Source of the DNA: Takashimella koratensis
Lineage: Eukaryota > Basidiomycota > Tremellomycetes > Trichosporonales > Tetragoniomycetaceae
Assembly (NCBI GenBank): GCA_003116875.1
Contig: BCKT01000005.1
Span: 1,550,001-1,614,000 of the forward strand
Direction: 5' to 3'
DNA length: 64,000 nucleotides
The notes under the pieces were generated by a model. The model was not told the origin of the DNA. It worked only from the letters and a program-made list of their open reading frames with translations, and did no database searches. The position numbers and the translations under genes are program-made. Below are positions 35,578 through 46,198 of this stretch, one piece after another (the stretch's first letter is position 1; each line of letters starts with the position of its first letter).

Positions 35578-36321
35578 CTAAGTGTTGTTATTGCGGGTGC
35601 AAGCAAAGGTGGGGTCCGAAAGCAAGGGCGAAGACCAAGAATCGTGTGAGTACAATATACGGCTTCTACCATCGACAGATATGCTCGACTTCATGGCGGT
35701 CATGAAGGTCCTCAAATCTTCCAGGGTTACGGCTTAAGAGCAGAACCTGCACAGCGGCCCCCCACAGCCTGTACAACGCCCCCAGACGGTCAAGTACTTC
35801 CCGCTAGGAGTGCTGACAGACGGGTCATCTGGTTGCATGGACGCAAGATTCACCTTTGATTGCTGGATCATCGCTTCTGTGTCGGTCATTACGTCCTGGT
35901 GGACATCCAAAAGCCCGCTGAATTCGCTGAAACGAACGACCGCCTGGGCGTCACATGTCGGTTTTATAAGTGTTACGACGGACTGAATGCTGTCAGTGGT
36001 TACTTTGGGCGACTTCGGCTGAAAGCCAGTCTCGGTGTTGGGGTACATGTCGTAGTCCTCGTTGCCCTCACGTAGTGTCAATACCTTTTCCAAACTCTGC
36101 TGAAGCCACCGTTGAAGCTGGAGAGCAGATTTGCCAGCTTCATTGTCGCCGTTGTGGGCCATGGACCATACCTGATGAACTCGATCCATTTGATTCTTTG
36201 CGGTGTTCAACCGCTTTTTGATGGTTAGCCAGGACATCTTGTCATGAGGCAAGCTCTGATCGGCGGACAGCCCTTCGGTACACGTGGTGCAGACAGTTCT
36301 ACCCGTCGTTTGTGACATCAC
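35578..36321 (-). pseudogene. Family A Cys-rich orphan protein, copy A1 (in-frame TAA)
   Basis: ATG 36321 opens a frame with N-terminal CTTC, a Trp-containing helical region (MSWLTIKKRL, QRWLQQSLEKVLTL), the acidic-aromatic patch DYDMYP and the motif RCTGCGGPLCRFCS. TAA at 35734-35736 ends it there. Directly after this stop the same frame continues with LEDLRTFMTAM and LLSDPTFACTR to 35578, matching A3 (IAEFKEFMTHM, LLSGGEFSCSR) and A2 (QDQFQRFMSKI, FFSDPTISCTR). The stop is therefore a nonsense change in a formerly longer protein of about 247 residues. The C-x2-C-x4-C-x2-C set looks zinc-binding. A TATAAAC box is at about 36435-36445. Function unknown. Confidence 0.7.
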
Positions 36322-37426
36322 TTGGTTGTCAGATTTATGGGCAGTGTATTCCAGTCTGAGCCAAGGGCCTGCGAGTAGGTAGGATTATGTCTCAAATTGG
36401 AGGTTGAGGGGAAGAGAACAGTGCAGAGTACTCTGGAGTTTATAACAAATTGGGTGATAACTATGTGCGTAGCGTCCTCCTCCTTCGGATGGTTTTCCAG
36501 CGACTTGCTCCCGACGAAGACCAAGAGCGGCGCAAGCATTTCTGACACCGGTTTTCTGCCGCCGGTTTATCCCTTTGGTCTGTCTCCTTTAAGACCGCTC
36601 GGTTTTGTACGTCTCGCATAGGCTTCCTTTGCTTGCGTTTGCGGGCATATCCCTCTCGGAAAGGTCTCGGAAAGGCTCCTTGTCTTTCTGTCTATTTGAC
36701 TCCTAGTTTGTTCCCGGAGAGTGGGAATTCGGGAGCTATAATGGGGGTCTCTGTTTCTCTGAGGCTCTCAAATGCTGTCCAAACCCACTTCCTTTCAGTC
36801 ATGTAAGCGCTCAAAATACTGCCATCCGGAGGGAAAGAGTTGGCTACCCCCCCCCCCCCCCCACTCCCCCTCATCATTTTTTTTTCTCCCCCAACTTACC
36901 TACGAACGCCCATAGGGCTCACTTGGTTCGCCCAGGGCGTCATTTTGTCTCGTGTATAGACCTCAGACTACTACATTGACCGTACGATGATGATGTTGCA
37001 TTTGTGAGAGTGACAATGTGCACAAGAAGGTCGAAACTTATGTGAATTGGCAGAATGCTCGAATGGAGACCTGGTAGAAATCAGATGGAGTCGAAGAGAC
37101 TGGTTCTCGATGTAAGAAGCGGTGAGACAACGACTGAAGGAGAGCATGGTGGAATGTGAAAGATAATTCGTATAGCCTGGAGAGAACGGGACACGGAGAC
37201 GGCCGCTCAGGGGAGCTGGCGAGAACGCAAGTGACATAGGTGCCAGGACGAGAGATTGGAGGGACTGCATGGATGTGACGACTGAGCAGCGAATTGAGAG
37301 CAAACGTCTGCGATCGGTGTGGGGGAAGAACGATCGAGGGCGAGGAAATGTAGACTCGAGGGCCGCGGTGGGACGAGACGAGGTTGCGCGAGGACGACAA
37401 CGTTAGATGACGGCGAAGTGGCTGTC
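36322..37426. other. Intergenic region, A1 upstream and B1 downstream
   Basis: No supported gene. Contains a 16-C homopolymer at 36847-36862 and, toward A1, a TATAAAC box on the minus strand near 36440. Overlapping open frames near 36971-37472 show no family marks. Confidence 0.4.
36847..36862. repeat. Poly-C run (16 C)
   Basis: Sixteen uninterrupted C, followed by ACTCCCCC and a T run. On the minus strand this is a G tract about 525 nt upstream of A1. Confidence 0.9.
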
Positions 37427-38328
37427 TCAGTGTCGTATACGGTAATTCCTGCACTGCAAGGCTGCCGTCCAAACTGTACCGTTCACCTTGGCTCCTCCCC
37501 CCCCACTCAGGGAGTCCACCGTGTTGTGTATGATGTGCCCGTACGACTCGGCCTCGTTCCAGTAGATTTCTGTATCACACCAGTCACAGTAAAGCGCCAG
37601 ATGAGCAAGACACATCCGGCAAGAATGACCAGTGGGGATCGTGGTTGTACAAGGCACCTTGAATGTGATCTCGCGCGAATCGTTGTGTGATCCGTCTGTT
37701 CCGTTGTTTGAGTCGTCGAGCGAATTTCCCCCTGATCCTTCGTGTTTGACGTTGTTTGTGCCGTCGCGTATGTCGTCGGGATGTCTGACCTGGTTCTCTT
37801 CGTAACGCACGAGGTCCTCGTTCAGCTCTGGGACGTTCGTCAGGAGCCACTCGCTCTTGGTATTGTGAGCGGTGAGGCCGAAAATGATGTGTCGTCGATC
37901 GGTGTGCCGTCAGAATTGAAACAATCTTTGATCGAAACGAACCGGTCACTTCCGTCATCGTTGTAAAGCCGAAACCCAGTGGTTTGCCGTGAATTTCCAT
38001 TAACCATCACCAGAGCGAGGATGTGCTTTTCGTTCTGAGTGGTGAAGTTCGAGTTCGTGTTCGATTTCGTGCTTGCACGTGGCGCCTGGAAGTACCTCAC
38101 GGACTTGATCGCCTCGTTCATGTGAAGAGCAGAGCTGCCCAAGGAGGATTCGAGAAAATCCTGCAGGTCTTCACGATTTTGGGACAAGAATGCGTTCTTG
38201 GCTTCCGTGTTATTCTCGTCAAGTAAATAGGCGATCTTTTTGCGTGTTTCCGCAAACCCTCGGAGCTGGGTGGCCCTGGTGCCGACGTTCTGTTCGTCAC
38301 AACCGTTACAAAAACTCTGTCTTGACAT
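37427..38328 (-). pseudogene. Family B Cys-rich orphan protein, copy B1 (one frameshift)
   Basis: ATG 38328 begins MSRQSFCNGC (N-terminal CxxC). Shared family blocks follow: AFLSQNREDLQDFLESSLGS, HMNEAIKSVRYF and VSIKDCFNSDG. The frame then ends at TGA (37840-37842). The homologous continuation lies in another frame from about 37885: LLTNVPELNEDLV (compare GTNVPRLERELV in B5), an Asn/Asp/Gly linker, and C-terminal CRMC and CDWC pairs, to stop 37427. There is no GT donor near the switch, so an intron cannot explain it. TATAAA on the minus strand at 38502-38507, 174 nt upstream, is followed by a C/T-rich tract. Putative zinc protein, about 300 residues if restored. Function unknown. Confidence 0.65.
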
Positions 38329-38792
38329 TGTGCAGTTTGGGGAGATTGGAGGGGTACCTCGTTTGGTGTGGGAAGTGGGAAGATATGACGAATGATCGTG
38401 TGAGCGACAGAGGTGCGAAAGGCAGGGGTGGGTAGTTGGGAGGTTGATGGGAGACAGTACAAATGGTGAGGAAACGTGAGGGAGGGGGGAAAGGGGGAAA
38501 GTTTATAGTGCAATGAGGCTGTGCAAGACCTGGTCGTTGTCTGGACCAAGTTGAAAGGATTGTATAACTCGACGGTCTAGCAAGGCCTTGCGGGTGAGAA
38601 AGTGAAAGGATCGCTTGGCGGGTGAGCTCAAAAGGCGAATGAAGGGAATGGGGAGGGAGAAGAGGACTACCAGACAAGGGAAGAGTGTCAACGTGGAAGC
38701 AAGCATTCCTAATCCAATCGTACATCATGTCAACTCCAACAATCCAGGTTGCCAGAGCGCTGTATCGTACTTGTGGGGAGGCACCAGTGTTC

Positions 38793-39710
38793 TTACAGAA
38801 TGTGCTTCTTTGCCTTACGCTCGTTGTGCGACAAAGTGGAGTGAGACTCTTCTGGTGTTTGAGAACGAAGGCGGAGGTAGCGTGATCTGCATTGGGAACG
38901 GCCCGAGGATCCGGAGGTATCGTTCTTCTTCCACATCTTGAGAATTGAGACGAAAAATGATGAGGGGCGACGGGTAGAACGATTCAAGGTGGTTGCGGTG
39001 GCCCAAGCCTCTTGCGCGGGATCCGTCCGCGATTCTGTAACCCCGTCCGTCTCAGTGAATACATCCTCCTCTTCGATCGATGGCTCGTCGCAGGATGGAG
39101 TCGCCCAGTACGGTGTAAATCTCTCTCGGTAAGAATCGCCTTCCAAATGGTCTGGGCAGTACCACGCCACCAAACCAAATACGCAGGTGCGCAACGCTGG
39201 GTGGAATTCGTTGAAAATACCCACGTTCGTCCTGAGAGAGTCGACGACGGAATCGTGCACTTCGAGCAATTGCAAAATCTTGGTCCGGCTCGCCGTTTCC
39301 TCGTCCGGTCCATTAGAGCAGTCGTCGATGGTGACCTTCTCGAATTCTCCATCAGTGTCGTCTTTGCAGCGGGTAAAAGCTATGAGTATTGGTGTCATGG
39401 TACGCGAAACCATCATTGTCGTGAGATAGCCTTTGGGTCTTTGTTGTTCTGCTTCCCACCGCTCCAGTCCGAACGAATTGATGGAGGCGGTCATTGTTTT
39501 GTATGCCTGATTGTTGTGGTATGCGGACGCTCCAACAGCAAAAGTCAAGAACTCGCGAATATCGGCGGCGTCTTGAGACAAGAACAAGTCTTCGTACTTC
39601 TTGTTTGTCCGAATGTCCGAAATGCACCGTCGGATGTTGGGAAGATAGCTGTGCACATAGTCCTACCTGGATCTTGCCTCGCTCCCCCCACAGCACATGA
39701 GCTCGGACAT
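38793..39710 (-). pseudogene. Family B Cys-rich orphan protein, copy B2 (in-frame TAG near the N-terminus)
   Basis: From ATG 39710 the frame reads MSELMCCGGSEARSR then TAG at 39663-39665, then continues in the same frame with YVHSYLPNIRR and the family blocks LFLSQDAADIREFL, VGASAYHNNQAY and VTIDDCSNG. The N-terminal CxxC is degenerate (CCGG) beside a GGGGGG run, which could also hide a small indel. The C-terminal region has CVFGLVAWYCPDH and an acidic stretch, and ends in a Ser/Arg-rich tail. Roughly 305 codons. A candidate GT-AG pair around the stop is only 18 nt long, too short for an intron. A TATATAT lies near 39913. Confidence 0.6.
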
Positions 39711-40059
39711 GGTGACGAGGTCTTGGAGCAGCAGAGGGAGATAGTGTATCGCTAATGGATGACTCAAAGACAGAAGTGGATGAAGCAAGACCTCTTGCAG
39801 AGCAGACTCAGGGGGGCTGCGAGAGGTGAGCAGGAGGCAAGAATGTTGATAAAAAATCTTGACGAAAAGTACGAAAAAGTAGAAGTTTAGGGGCAAAGGG
39901 GGAAAATGGTCCAATATATGTTGACCGCATCAACTTTTGCCTGGTTTCGGTCAGCGAATTGTCTTGAAAGGACTTACATTGGGTCAACGCCGTTGCTTGG
40001 AGACGAGTAGAAGGTCGGTGTAATAAAAGGAGCGAATGTGGGGAGGGGCTAGCTCATTT

Positions 40060-40818
40060 CTATCTGAGCCATGCCGGCACCGCATACTTGTCTAAGTCGG
40101 GATGGTCACAAACGAGACAGCTTCTGATTTCGGGAATGGTATCCACAGACCGAATTGCGACAACTTCACTACCGGCGAATTCGGGTGGGAGCGGGTCAAT
40201 GGACGCGACGTTCAATGAAGGGAAAAGCTTCGATGCCAGCAAGAGCGCGGTTTCGTCAGGAAATCGGGTGTCGCACCTGGGACAAAACGGCTCCATACAT
40301 CTCGTACACATCGTGGGTTGTTGCTCATTTGAGAGCGAGGTGTTCCTTCCCTTGGTAGAGAGGTTTGATTCTATCCCCGTCCAGGAGCCAACCATCAGCT
40401 GGGTTAACTGGGTTGCCCTGGTTTTGGCAGCTTTGATGTGGTCGAAGTGAAATTTGAGAAACCCCCGCACGGCATCTGTGTTCACCGAACCATCAGTCGT
40501 GATACAGGTCGATTTATTTTGTCCTTCCTGATACAGCACCGCCGCATTTGCAAAATCCTCACTGGCTGTCTCGGCGTCGGTCGACTGGGTGAGAATACCG
40601 GCGAACTGTCGAAACTCATTCAACTGAGAAAAGTCTTTCCTTAAGCTGCTTTCGAAAGACTTGATATCGCTTGCTGAACTTGACAACAGTTCCCTTTTGG
40701 CTCCCTCATCCTCTTGTGTATTGAGCACCCTCTGACGTAGCTGGAGGGTTTTGATGACGGCGGCGCTCGACTCGTAAGAGCAGTTGGAGCAGATAATTCC
40801 GCCTCGTTTGGATTGCAT
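40060..40818 (-). CDS. Family B Cys-rich orphan protein, copy B3 (intact)
   Basis: 252 codons, uninterrupted, single exon. The N-terminal IICSNC gives a CxxC. The family helix is ELLSSSASDIKSFESSL followed by LNEFRQFAGIL. The C-terminal knot is MCTRCMEPFCPRC (C-x2-C-x4-C-x2-C) and there is a third pair CLVC near the end. The alignment with B1 covers TLQLRQ/TQLRGF and the LLSSSASDIKSF/FLSQNREDLQDF blocks. Cysteine spacing suggests two zinc sites; no named zinc-finger family fits by eye. It is the best starting point for defining the family, as its frame is whole. Cellular role unknown. Confidence 0.65.
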   Translation of the reverse strand: MQSKRGGIICSNCSYESSAAVIKTLQLRQRVLNTQEDEGAKRELLSSSASDIKSFESSLRKDFSQLNEFRQFAGILTQSTDAETASEDFANAAVLYQEGQNKSTCITTDGSVNTDAVRGFLKFHFDHIKAAKTRATQLTQLMVGSWTGIESNLSTKGRNTSLSNEQQPTMCTRCMEPFCPRCDTRFPDETALLLASKLFPSLNVASIDPLPPEFAGSEVVAIRSVDTIPEIRSCLVCDHPDLDKYAVPAWLR

Positions 40819-41666
40819 TTCTGGCGAGTGGAGATGGTGAGAAGGTTTTCTTCTGCGCTTGCACTTACTCGGAGTGGAGGAAAGCGGCAGTTATGGATCG
40901 AGGTGGGTGAGCTGTGTTAGACTTGAAACGGTAGCCAGTCCTTGTTGGTGGTATATGTTGTGGTGTCATTTTAGCTATTCGCATTTGTACACGCCGTGCG
41001 GAACGCCAAAGTTGAAGAAAAGATATTTCTCTCCTTTTTTTGTTGTACGGAGGCGTTTCAGAGCCCATCCTTTGATGCGAAAATACCAAGTACAAGACCA
41101 TCGCCCTAGCCCCGGCCCTTTACCTTTCACGGCCATACGGCGACTGAGCTCCTCCGCTTCGTTGTGTAAAACCGCTCAGCGTATCTCGGGGGGATGGTCA
41201 ACAGGTGGAGCAGACAATCCTGAGTCGCAGACTAAGCCCCACCGGATGAAATCGATATAAGGGTTAGACCCAGAGATGGAAGGGAACTAGGTGAAAATGA
41301 GCTATCATGCCACTCAGAATGCAGCGCAAATCACCTTCCCCTCCTCCTTGCATTTTCAGCAACGCATTCGCATAATCACCATGCAGACTTGGAAAACGAA
41401 AGAGAACGATGAACAGAGATTGCTGGAGAACAGACCAAAACAAAGAACGTTTTGTGCTTGGGATTGGGGACAAGTACGAGCGAAACCTGCTGTTTCAAAG
41501 AGGAATGCATTGGGTAAGTGCTATAGAGTATATACATGGCTGCGGAGATATCGTATAGTGGGAAGAAGGAGATTGGAGGAAGCAATGGAATGTCGTGAAG
41601 ACCAAGCCAAATGGAGTCTTCCCCGACTCCCTTCTTCCCAAGCTCAAAGGGATAGAAGCCGACGGT
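40819..41666. other. Intergenic region between B3 and C1
   Basis: About 850 nt with no family marks or spliceable gene found. Holds the B3 promoter and C1 3' flank. Confidence 0.4.
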
Positions 41667-42707
41667 TTACTTGTCCCCGCCACCCGACAGCTCCACTTCC
41701 GGTGTGGGAGACGTGAACGTGAAGTTCACGTCATGGGGAAACCCTTGACAGGGATCCTTCTGAGTAACCTCTTTGAAGACCTTGTCTTCGAATGTCCAAG
41801 TACATGAACCGGTGATCCTCCTCTTCCATTTCTCGTCGCAATCCTTGATCGTCTTCGAGAAACCTTCGAAGCATTTTTTGCAGTGCAACGAGCCACATTT
41901 GTCGACCAAAGAGATTTCAAGGAGGTGTCTCTTGGTAATCGTGTCCGAAGGTTTGTCGTTCTTTCGGAAGATGGCGTTGATTTTGTTTCGACTTTCATCC
42001 AGCTCACTTCGGATGGAAGCGTACTCTGACAAGTACGTCTCCATCAGAAAGTGGATGCTTTGAGTCGCTTTTGTAGCTTCCTCCGTTTCGGTGTCGCCGG
42101 CTGGGGACTCGCGATCGGTTTCGGTGGCTTCTTCCACCTCGGTTGCCTCTCCCGTTCCCGCTTTGACCGTTCGAGAAGCGCGATTGGAAATGGCGGCGAA
42201 AACCGATTTCGCAGTCTCGTACATATCCTCGAAATCGGTGTTCTCGAAATCGGTGTCCTCGGAATCGGTAGAAGAAGTCTCCTTGCGCTTTGTCATGCAA
42301 GGTTCGGGAAGCTGACGGTCGAATGCTGCCATCTTGGGCTCCAGCGCGAAGGTTTCCAGAATCAATGTGAACATCGCGTTATGTAGTGCTGGATTGATGC
42401 TCTTCCAATCCATACGAGCGTAGTAGTCGGGGTGTTCAGCAAATTTGTCGACCAATATCCTGGTTTTCGCGGAAGGGAACTGAACCCAACCAATTTGGGC
42501 TGATGAGGTGTGGCCGAATTCGAGATCAGTCATGCAAGTACCGCACACATTGCATTTTGCAAGTATCGTGTCGAATAGTTCGTCGTTGAGAATGGCGTTG
42601 CAGGCTTTTTGGAGAGAGTCCTCGTCGTCTGGTTCAAGGATCTCCATCAACTCGGACGCAGTAAGGGGTAAGGTCACTTGAAGGCGCGTTAGCAGATGGA
42701 AATCCAA
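41667..42707 (-). CDS. Family C Cys-rich orphan protein, copy C1 (open)
   Basis: 346 codons in one open frame. N-terminal helix ELMEILEPDDEDSL; then CNVCGTC; then WVQFPSAKTRILVDKFAEHPDYY, aligned with C2 (WVTSDATKFRADRLVDDENPYE). A Glu/Thr-rich repeat segment (ATEVEEATETDRESPAGDTE) follows. The C-terminal knot is DKCGSLHCKKCFEGF, then CTWTFEDKVFKEV, aligned to WTFNSKLFEEI in C2. The true start may lie slightly inside or beyond 42707, as the first residues (MDFHLLTRLQ) have no match. Cysteine arrangement resembles A and B, supporting a common zinc-binding architecture. Function unknown. Confidence 0.6.
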   Translation of the reverse strand: MDFHLLTRLQVTLPLTASELMEILEPDDEDSLQKACNAILNDELFDTILAKCNVCGTCMTDLEFGHTSSAQIGWVQFPSAKTRILVDKFAEHPDYYARMDWKSINPALHNAMFTLILETFALEPKMAAFDRQLPEPCMTKRKETSSTDSEDTDFENTDFEDMYETAKSVFAAISNRASRTVKAGTGEATEVEEATETDRESPAGDTETEEATKATQSIHFLMETYLSEYASIRSELDESRNKINAIFRKNDKPSDTITKRHLLEISLVDKCGSLHCKKCFEGFSKTIKDCDEKWKRRITGSCTWTFEDKVFKEVTQKDPCQGFPHDVNFTFTSPTPEVELSGGGDK

Positions 42708-42950
42708 TAGGTACGAGGTTTTTGAAAGCAGCTACATAATCATTCCAGCTCTGATGGGGCGACGAGTGAGGAGAGGAAATGGAGAGAAGGATGTATTGCA
42801 AAGCCTGGTCGAGAGAAATCACGTACTGATGTCGACAAGAGTTGATTGAGACGGGTTTGGTTTGCCCTTGGTGTTAACGGTGTATGGCAATGATCAAAGT
42901 TGTGGATGGATGGAGAAGTGGGGAGAGGAGGGGCTAGTTCTAGAGCGGGG

Positions 42951-42951
<1 letters not shown>

Positions 42952-43034
<83 letters not shown>
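42952..43034. repeat. Poly-G tract of about 83 nt with one T
   Basis: G from 42952 to 43034 broken only by T at 42997, then AGGG. Preceded by GGGGC. On the minus strand it sits 245-330 nt upstream of C1. Capable in principle of G-quadruplex formation. Confidence 0.95.
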
Positions 43035-43035
<1 letters not shown>

Positions 43036-43846
43036 GGGATTAGTTTATCTGGGTGCAGCAGCAAGTGAGAAACGACCACATTCAAACACCGCTCGCTGGC
43101 TGGCAGGACGCTCTTTGGTCATCGTGGAAATGGCGCGTCGGTTGCACAACGACCTGATGTTGCTCCATTATGTTGATGCTTTTCCACCACATTCTAGCCA
43201 AGTCTACAGATCTGTCGTCATGACACCTTTTAGTCTGGCGGAATAATGTCCTAGGAAAAACCCCCTATTTTGCCCTGCTATGCACCGGGCGGCTTCACGT
43301 CATGGCGCTAGGTGTGTACGAGGACATTTGTGTGTTTCTGGTCTTCAAAGGAGGAGAACTTTTGTCATCGTCTTCACTACCTCACGACCTGCAGTAAGCT
43401 CGTTTAACACAGCTCAGGCTAATGAGCATAGTCCACGTTGCCAAGGGACAAGGACATTGCCTTCTTTCGTAACCTCCCTCCCCCCTCCCCCCTCCCCTTT
43501 TTCCCTCATGCGCGGGTTTTGTAGGCTGAGACATACTGAAATGCATTCAGTAAATCGGACTTCTGCTGAGGAGCACGGCTGGCACTCTCAGCCCTCTACA
43601 GCCTGACTAAGTGGCAATTGAGGTGCTGCTTAACCCGCCCACATCCTCATCCCCGCCGAAAGCCTTATCCCGGGTACACAAGAAGGTCGAGACATTGTTT
43701 GATACAGACCTCGGGCGTGAGGAAATGTCTCGGATAGACTTCATTTTCAGAAATGTGTACCGGGAATCAGACTTGAGACACGACACGGTCGCGAGGCGCA
43801 AAATCCGCTTGGGTGAGGGGAGGGAAGGGGTGTGTGTGGGGGGGAA

Positions 43847-43857
43847 GGGGGGGGGGG
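43847..43857. repeat. Poly-G run (11 G) in a G-rich stretch
   Basis: Eleven G preceded by repeated GGGG blocks between 43813 and 43846, in the 3' flank of C2. Confidence 0.85.
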
Positions 43858-43995
43858 TGTATCATAGCAGTGCGATTGTGGATAAAGGAGAAGGAAACGG
43901 AGTCGTTGAGCTCGTTCGACTGACGAAGAGCACGCATCTTTGAAGACAGCCGGGGGGTGTGGTAGAACAAGATGTCGCAGCCAGGGTGGATTGAT

Positions 43996-44972
43996 TCACT
44001 TCCGAGGCAGTCGGAGTCGATCCCGAGGATCGGGCAAAGGGAGGGGAGGAGCTGTGCTTGGTTCCGGCGTAGGAGACGAAATGACGGTAGTCATCATGTT
44101 TTGAGGACATTCCGTCCCTTGAAAAATCTCTTCGAACAGCTTGGAATTGAAAGTCCAATTGGCGTAATATTTGGGGTCCTCATTTCAGCGGCGGTCAGCT
44201 TTGTCAAAGCTGGGCGAGAAATCCATGTTGCAATTGTAGCAAAAGAAATCACCACAGCGGACACTTGTGGAAATCCCAAACTGGTGCCTGCGACCGTGCC
44301 GGGTTGTGGTCGAGTTTTGTGAGATGCTGCATAGTCGGCTTTGAGCATGGAGTTCATTTGAGGGCGAAAGAGGTTGAGTCGAGTGCGAACGAATCTGTAT
44401 TTCGCCAAGATTTCCGCAAGCTCCGGATTCGCGTCTTCGGGTCGGTGAGAGAAGAGGTTTTCGAAAAAAACTGGTAGCATTTTCCTGGCCTCGGCGTACT
44501 TGGTGAGGTTCCTCGAGAGATCATTAGTGTCGTGGTAATGCAGATAGTGACGTTCGAGACTGTAGAGGTCTGGTTCGGCATTGAGAACGTCAAGGACTTC
44601 GGTGATGACGGCTTCTTTCCAACCTTCATCCATTGTACGAAGGGTCTCGTAGGGGTTCTCGTCGTCAACAAGCCGGTCCGCGCGAAACTTTGTAGCATCG
44701 GAAGTCACCCAGGTCCACGGAATGCCGTCTCCATCGGCGGTGCAGACACTTTCATTCGTCAGGCAGGAAGGGCAGACCAAGCCTGTAGCAAGGATCATGT
44801 CGTATGGTTCCTCTTCCTGGGACATGGGGTCGGGCGGATCCACGCCTATAACTACCCTAGCTCCCTGCCACTTTCTCCAATGCGTGACGAGACACCATGC
44901 ATTCAAAGTTTTCGAATCCGGTTCGAGAGCAGCTAACACTTTTTCATCCTTTACAAAGCGACTATTGGCCAT
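43996..44972 (-). pseudogene. Family C Cys-rich orphan protein, copy C2 (frameshift and TGA)
   Basis: From ATG 44972 the frame matches C1 through VCPSC, WVTSDATKFRADRLVDDENPYE and the helical RTRLNLFRPQMNSML. Near 44315 the family reading moves to another frame: RCGDFFCYNCNMDF (C1: KCGSLHCKKCFEGF), then TGA at 44185-44187 where C1 has DEKWKRR, then NWTFNSKLFEEIFQG and SSPTPEPS (C1: CTWTFEDKVFKEV and TSPTPEVE), with final stop at 43996-43998. Two lesions, so clearly decayed. The ATG lies one base after the stop of A2. Confidence 0.7.
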
Positions 44973-44973
44973 T

Positions 44974-45733
44974 CTAGCCTTGGCTCAAAAGGCGCATACT
45001 ATCAGCCTCGCCCGAAACTTTGTCCCGTGTACACGAGATAGTTGGGTCTGAGAAGAAGCTTGATGCAAAGCTATCGTGTGTATTCCACTCTTCACCGGCT
45101 CCGACCTTCGATTGAACCAGTCTGATCTTGCTCATGAAGCGCTGAAACTGGTCTTGAGTCCATATGATGTGACAGAACTTGCATTGTGGCTCGCCACACC
45201 CGGTGCATCGAGTGAGGACGTGAAGCTGTCGTCGGTCTGCCGTGACTGTTGACGCATCGGTCGGCTGAACCGCTGCCAGAGCTGAAATGGAATCCTCGAT
45301 GAGGCTCTTTGCTCCGTCCACGACCTTCTGGTGGAACTCTACCAGGTCGCACATGGTCTTCGGGGAGTAGTACACCCCTTCCTGCACGTCTTCCGAAATA
45401 TTATTCACGACCAACTGCATCTGGGAGATCAGGCTGATGTCGCTGTTGAACTGGTCTCGCGTGTCATGGAGTTGATATGACCCCTTCGATTGGTGCAGCG
45501 AGATGACGTAATCCAAACTGTTTCTCCACGCAAAGCAGAGTTATCTTTCTGATCTCTGTTCGGAACTTTTCCCACCTTTCCAGAACGCTGTCCAGTCGCA
45601 TACTCCATTCTTTCAGGCCGTTTGTCATGGATAACCACGATCGCTCGTCGGGACGTAACTCTGTCTCCAAGGTCCCCATGAAATCAGCTGGGCAAAGCGG
45701 ACACATCGCCATGGTGTTTACTGTCGACATCAT
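44974..45733 (-). pseudogene. Family A Cys-rich orphan protein, copy A2 (one frameshift)
   Basis: ATG 45733 begins MMSTVNTMAMCPLC; DERSWLSMTNGL matches the Trp block of A1. Near 45525 the family reading shifts frame and goes on as WRNSLDYVISLHQ (A1: WLQQSLEKVLTLR), PKTMCDLVEFHQKVV, RCTGCGEPQCKFCHIIW (the full Cys knot), FQRFMSKI and FFSDPTISCTR, to TAG 44974-44976. One base is enough to account for the break. Only one nucleotide separates this stop from the ATG of C2. Confidence 0.7.
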
Positions 45734-46198
45734 TGCGTTCTTGTATCGTAGATTTTGTCAGAGTGAGAGGTAGATCAGAAGAGTATCCAACTGGTAATCA
45801 TAGCCAGAGCTTTGGAAAGTTGTTATCGGTCGAATTTTCTTTTCCTCGGCGTCTCGGCATTTGGAAAACCCCCGCACCGTCCTTTGTGGTCCAGAGTCCG
45901 CCCCCGAAGGTAACAAAGGCAATGCCAGCATACATCGTAGACATCGTCGCATGTGACCCAGTAAGCGCCTGCACGACGGAGCTTTGTTGAGAAGTAGCCG
46001 CTATCGACACTTCGACAGTGTCAGCCCTACAACTCGTGCAGGTTTCAGACTCGGGATCATTCGTTCTTAGATGTTCATGTCATAACGGCCAAAAGGTAAT
46101 AGAGGTTGATTAACTTGGGGCAGCAGCTTTTCGAACACATAGAAATTATGTCATGTCGCGATCATACAGTTGTTGCCTCCCACGCAATGCTGGTACGA
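45734..46198. other. Intergenic region between A2 and A3
   Basis: No gene or family block recognised. Includes the A2 promoter side. Confidence 0.4.

Larger units (their letters stand above)
42708..43995. other. Intergenic region with long poly-G tracts
   Basis: Upstream of C1 and downstream of C2. No gene found; apparent ORFs over 42952-43034 are poly-glycine or poly-proline readings of the G tract. Confidence 0.5.

Noticed and set aside
36971..37472. Overlapping minus-strand ORFs downstream of B1
   Set aside because: No cysteine motif or family block; they overlap in two frames and look random.
34511..39655. Identical 16-mer GGAAGATAGCTGTGCA at 34511 and 39640
   Set aside because: About 0.5 such matches are expected by chance in 64 kb, and flanks do not align.
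35700..39670. Stop-codon readthrough signal at the in-frame stops
   Set aside because: None of the four stops (A1, B2, B5, E2) has the known CAA-TTA or CTA 3' context; readthrough is kept only as an untested alternative.
42862..43085. Poly-glycine / poly-proline ORFs
   Set aside because: They merely translate the G tract.
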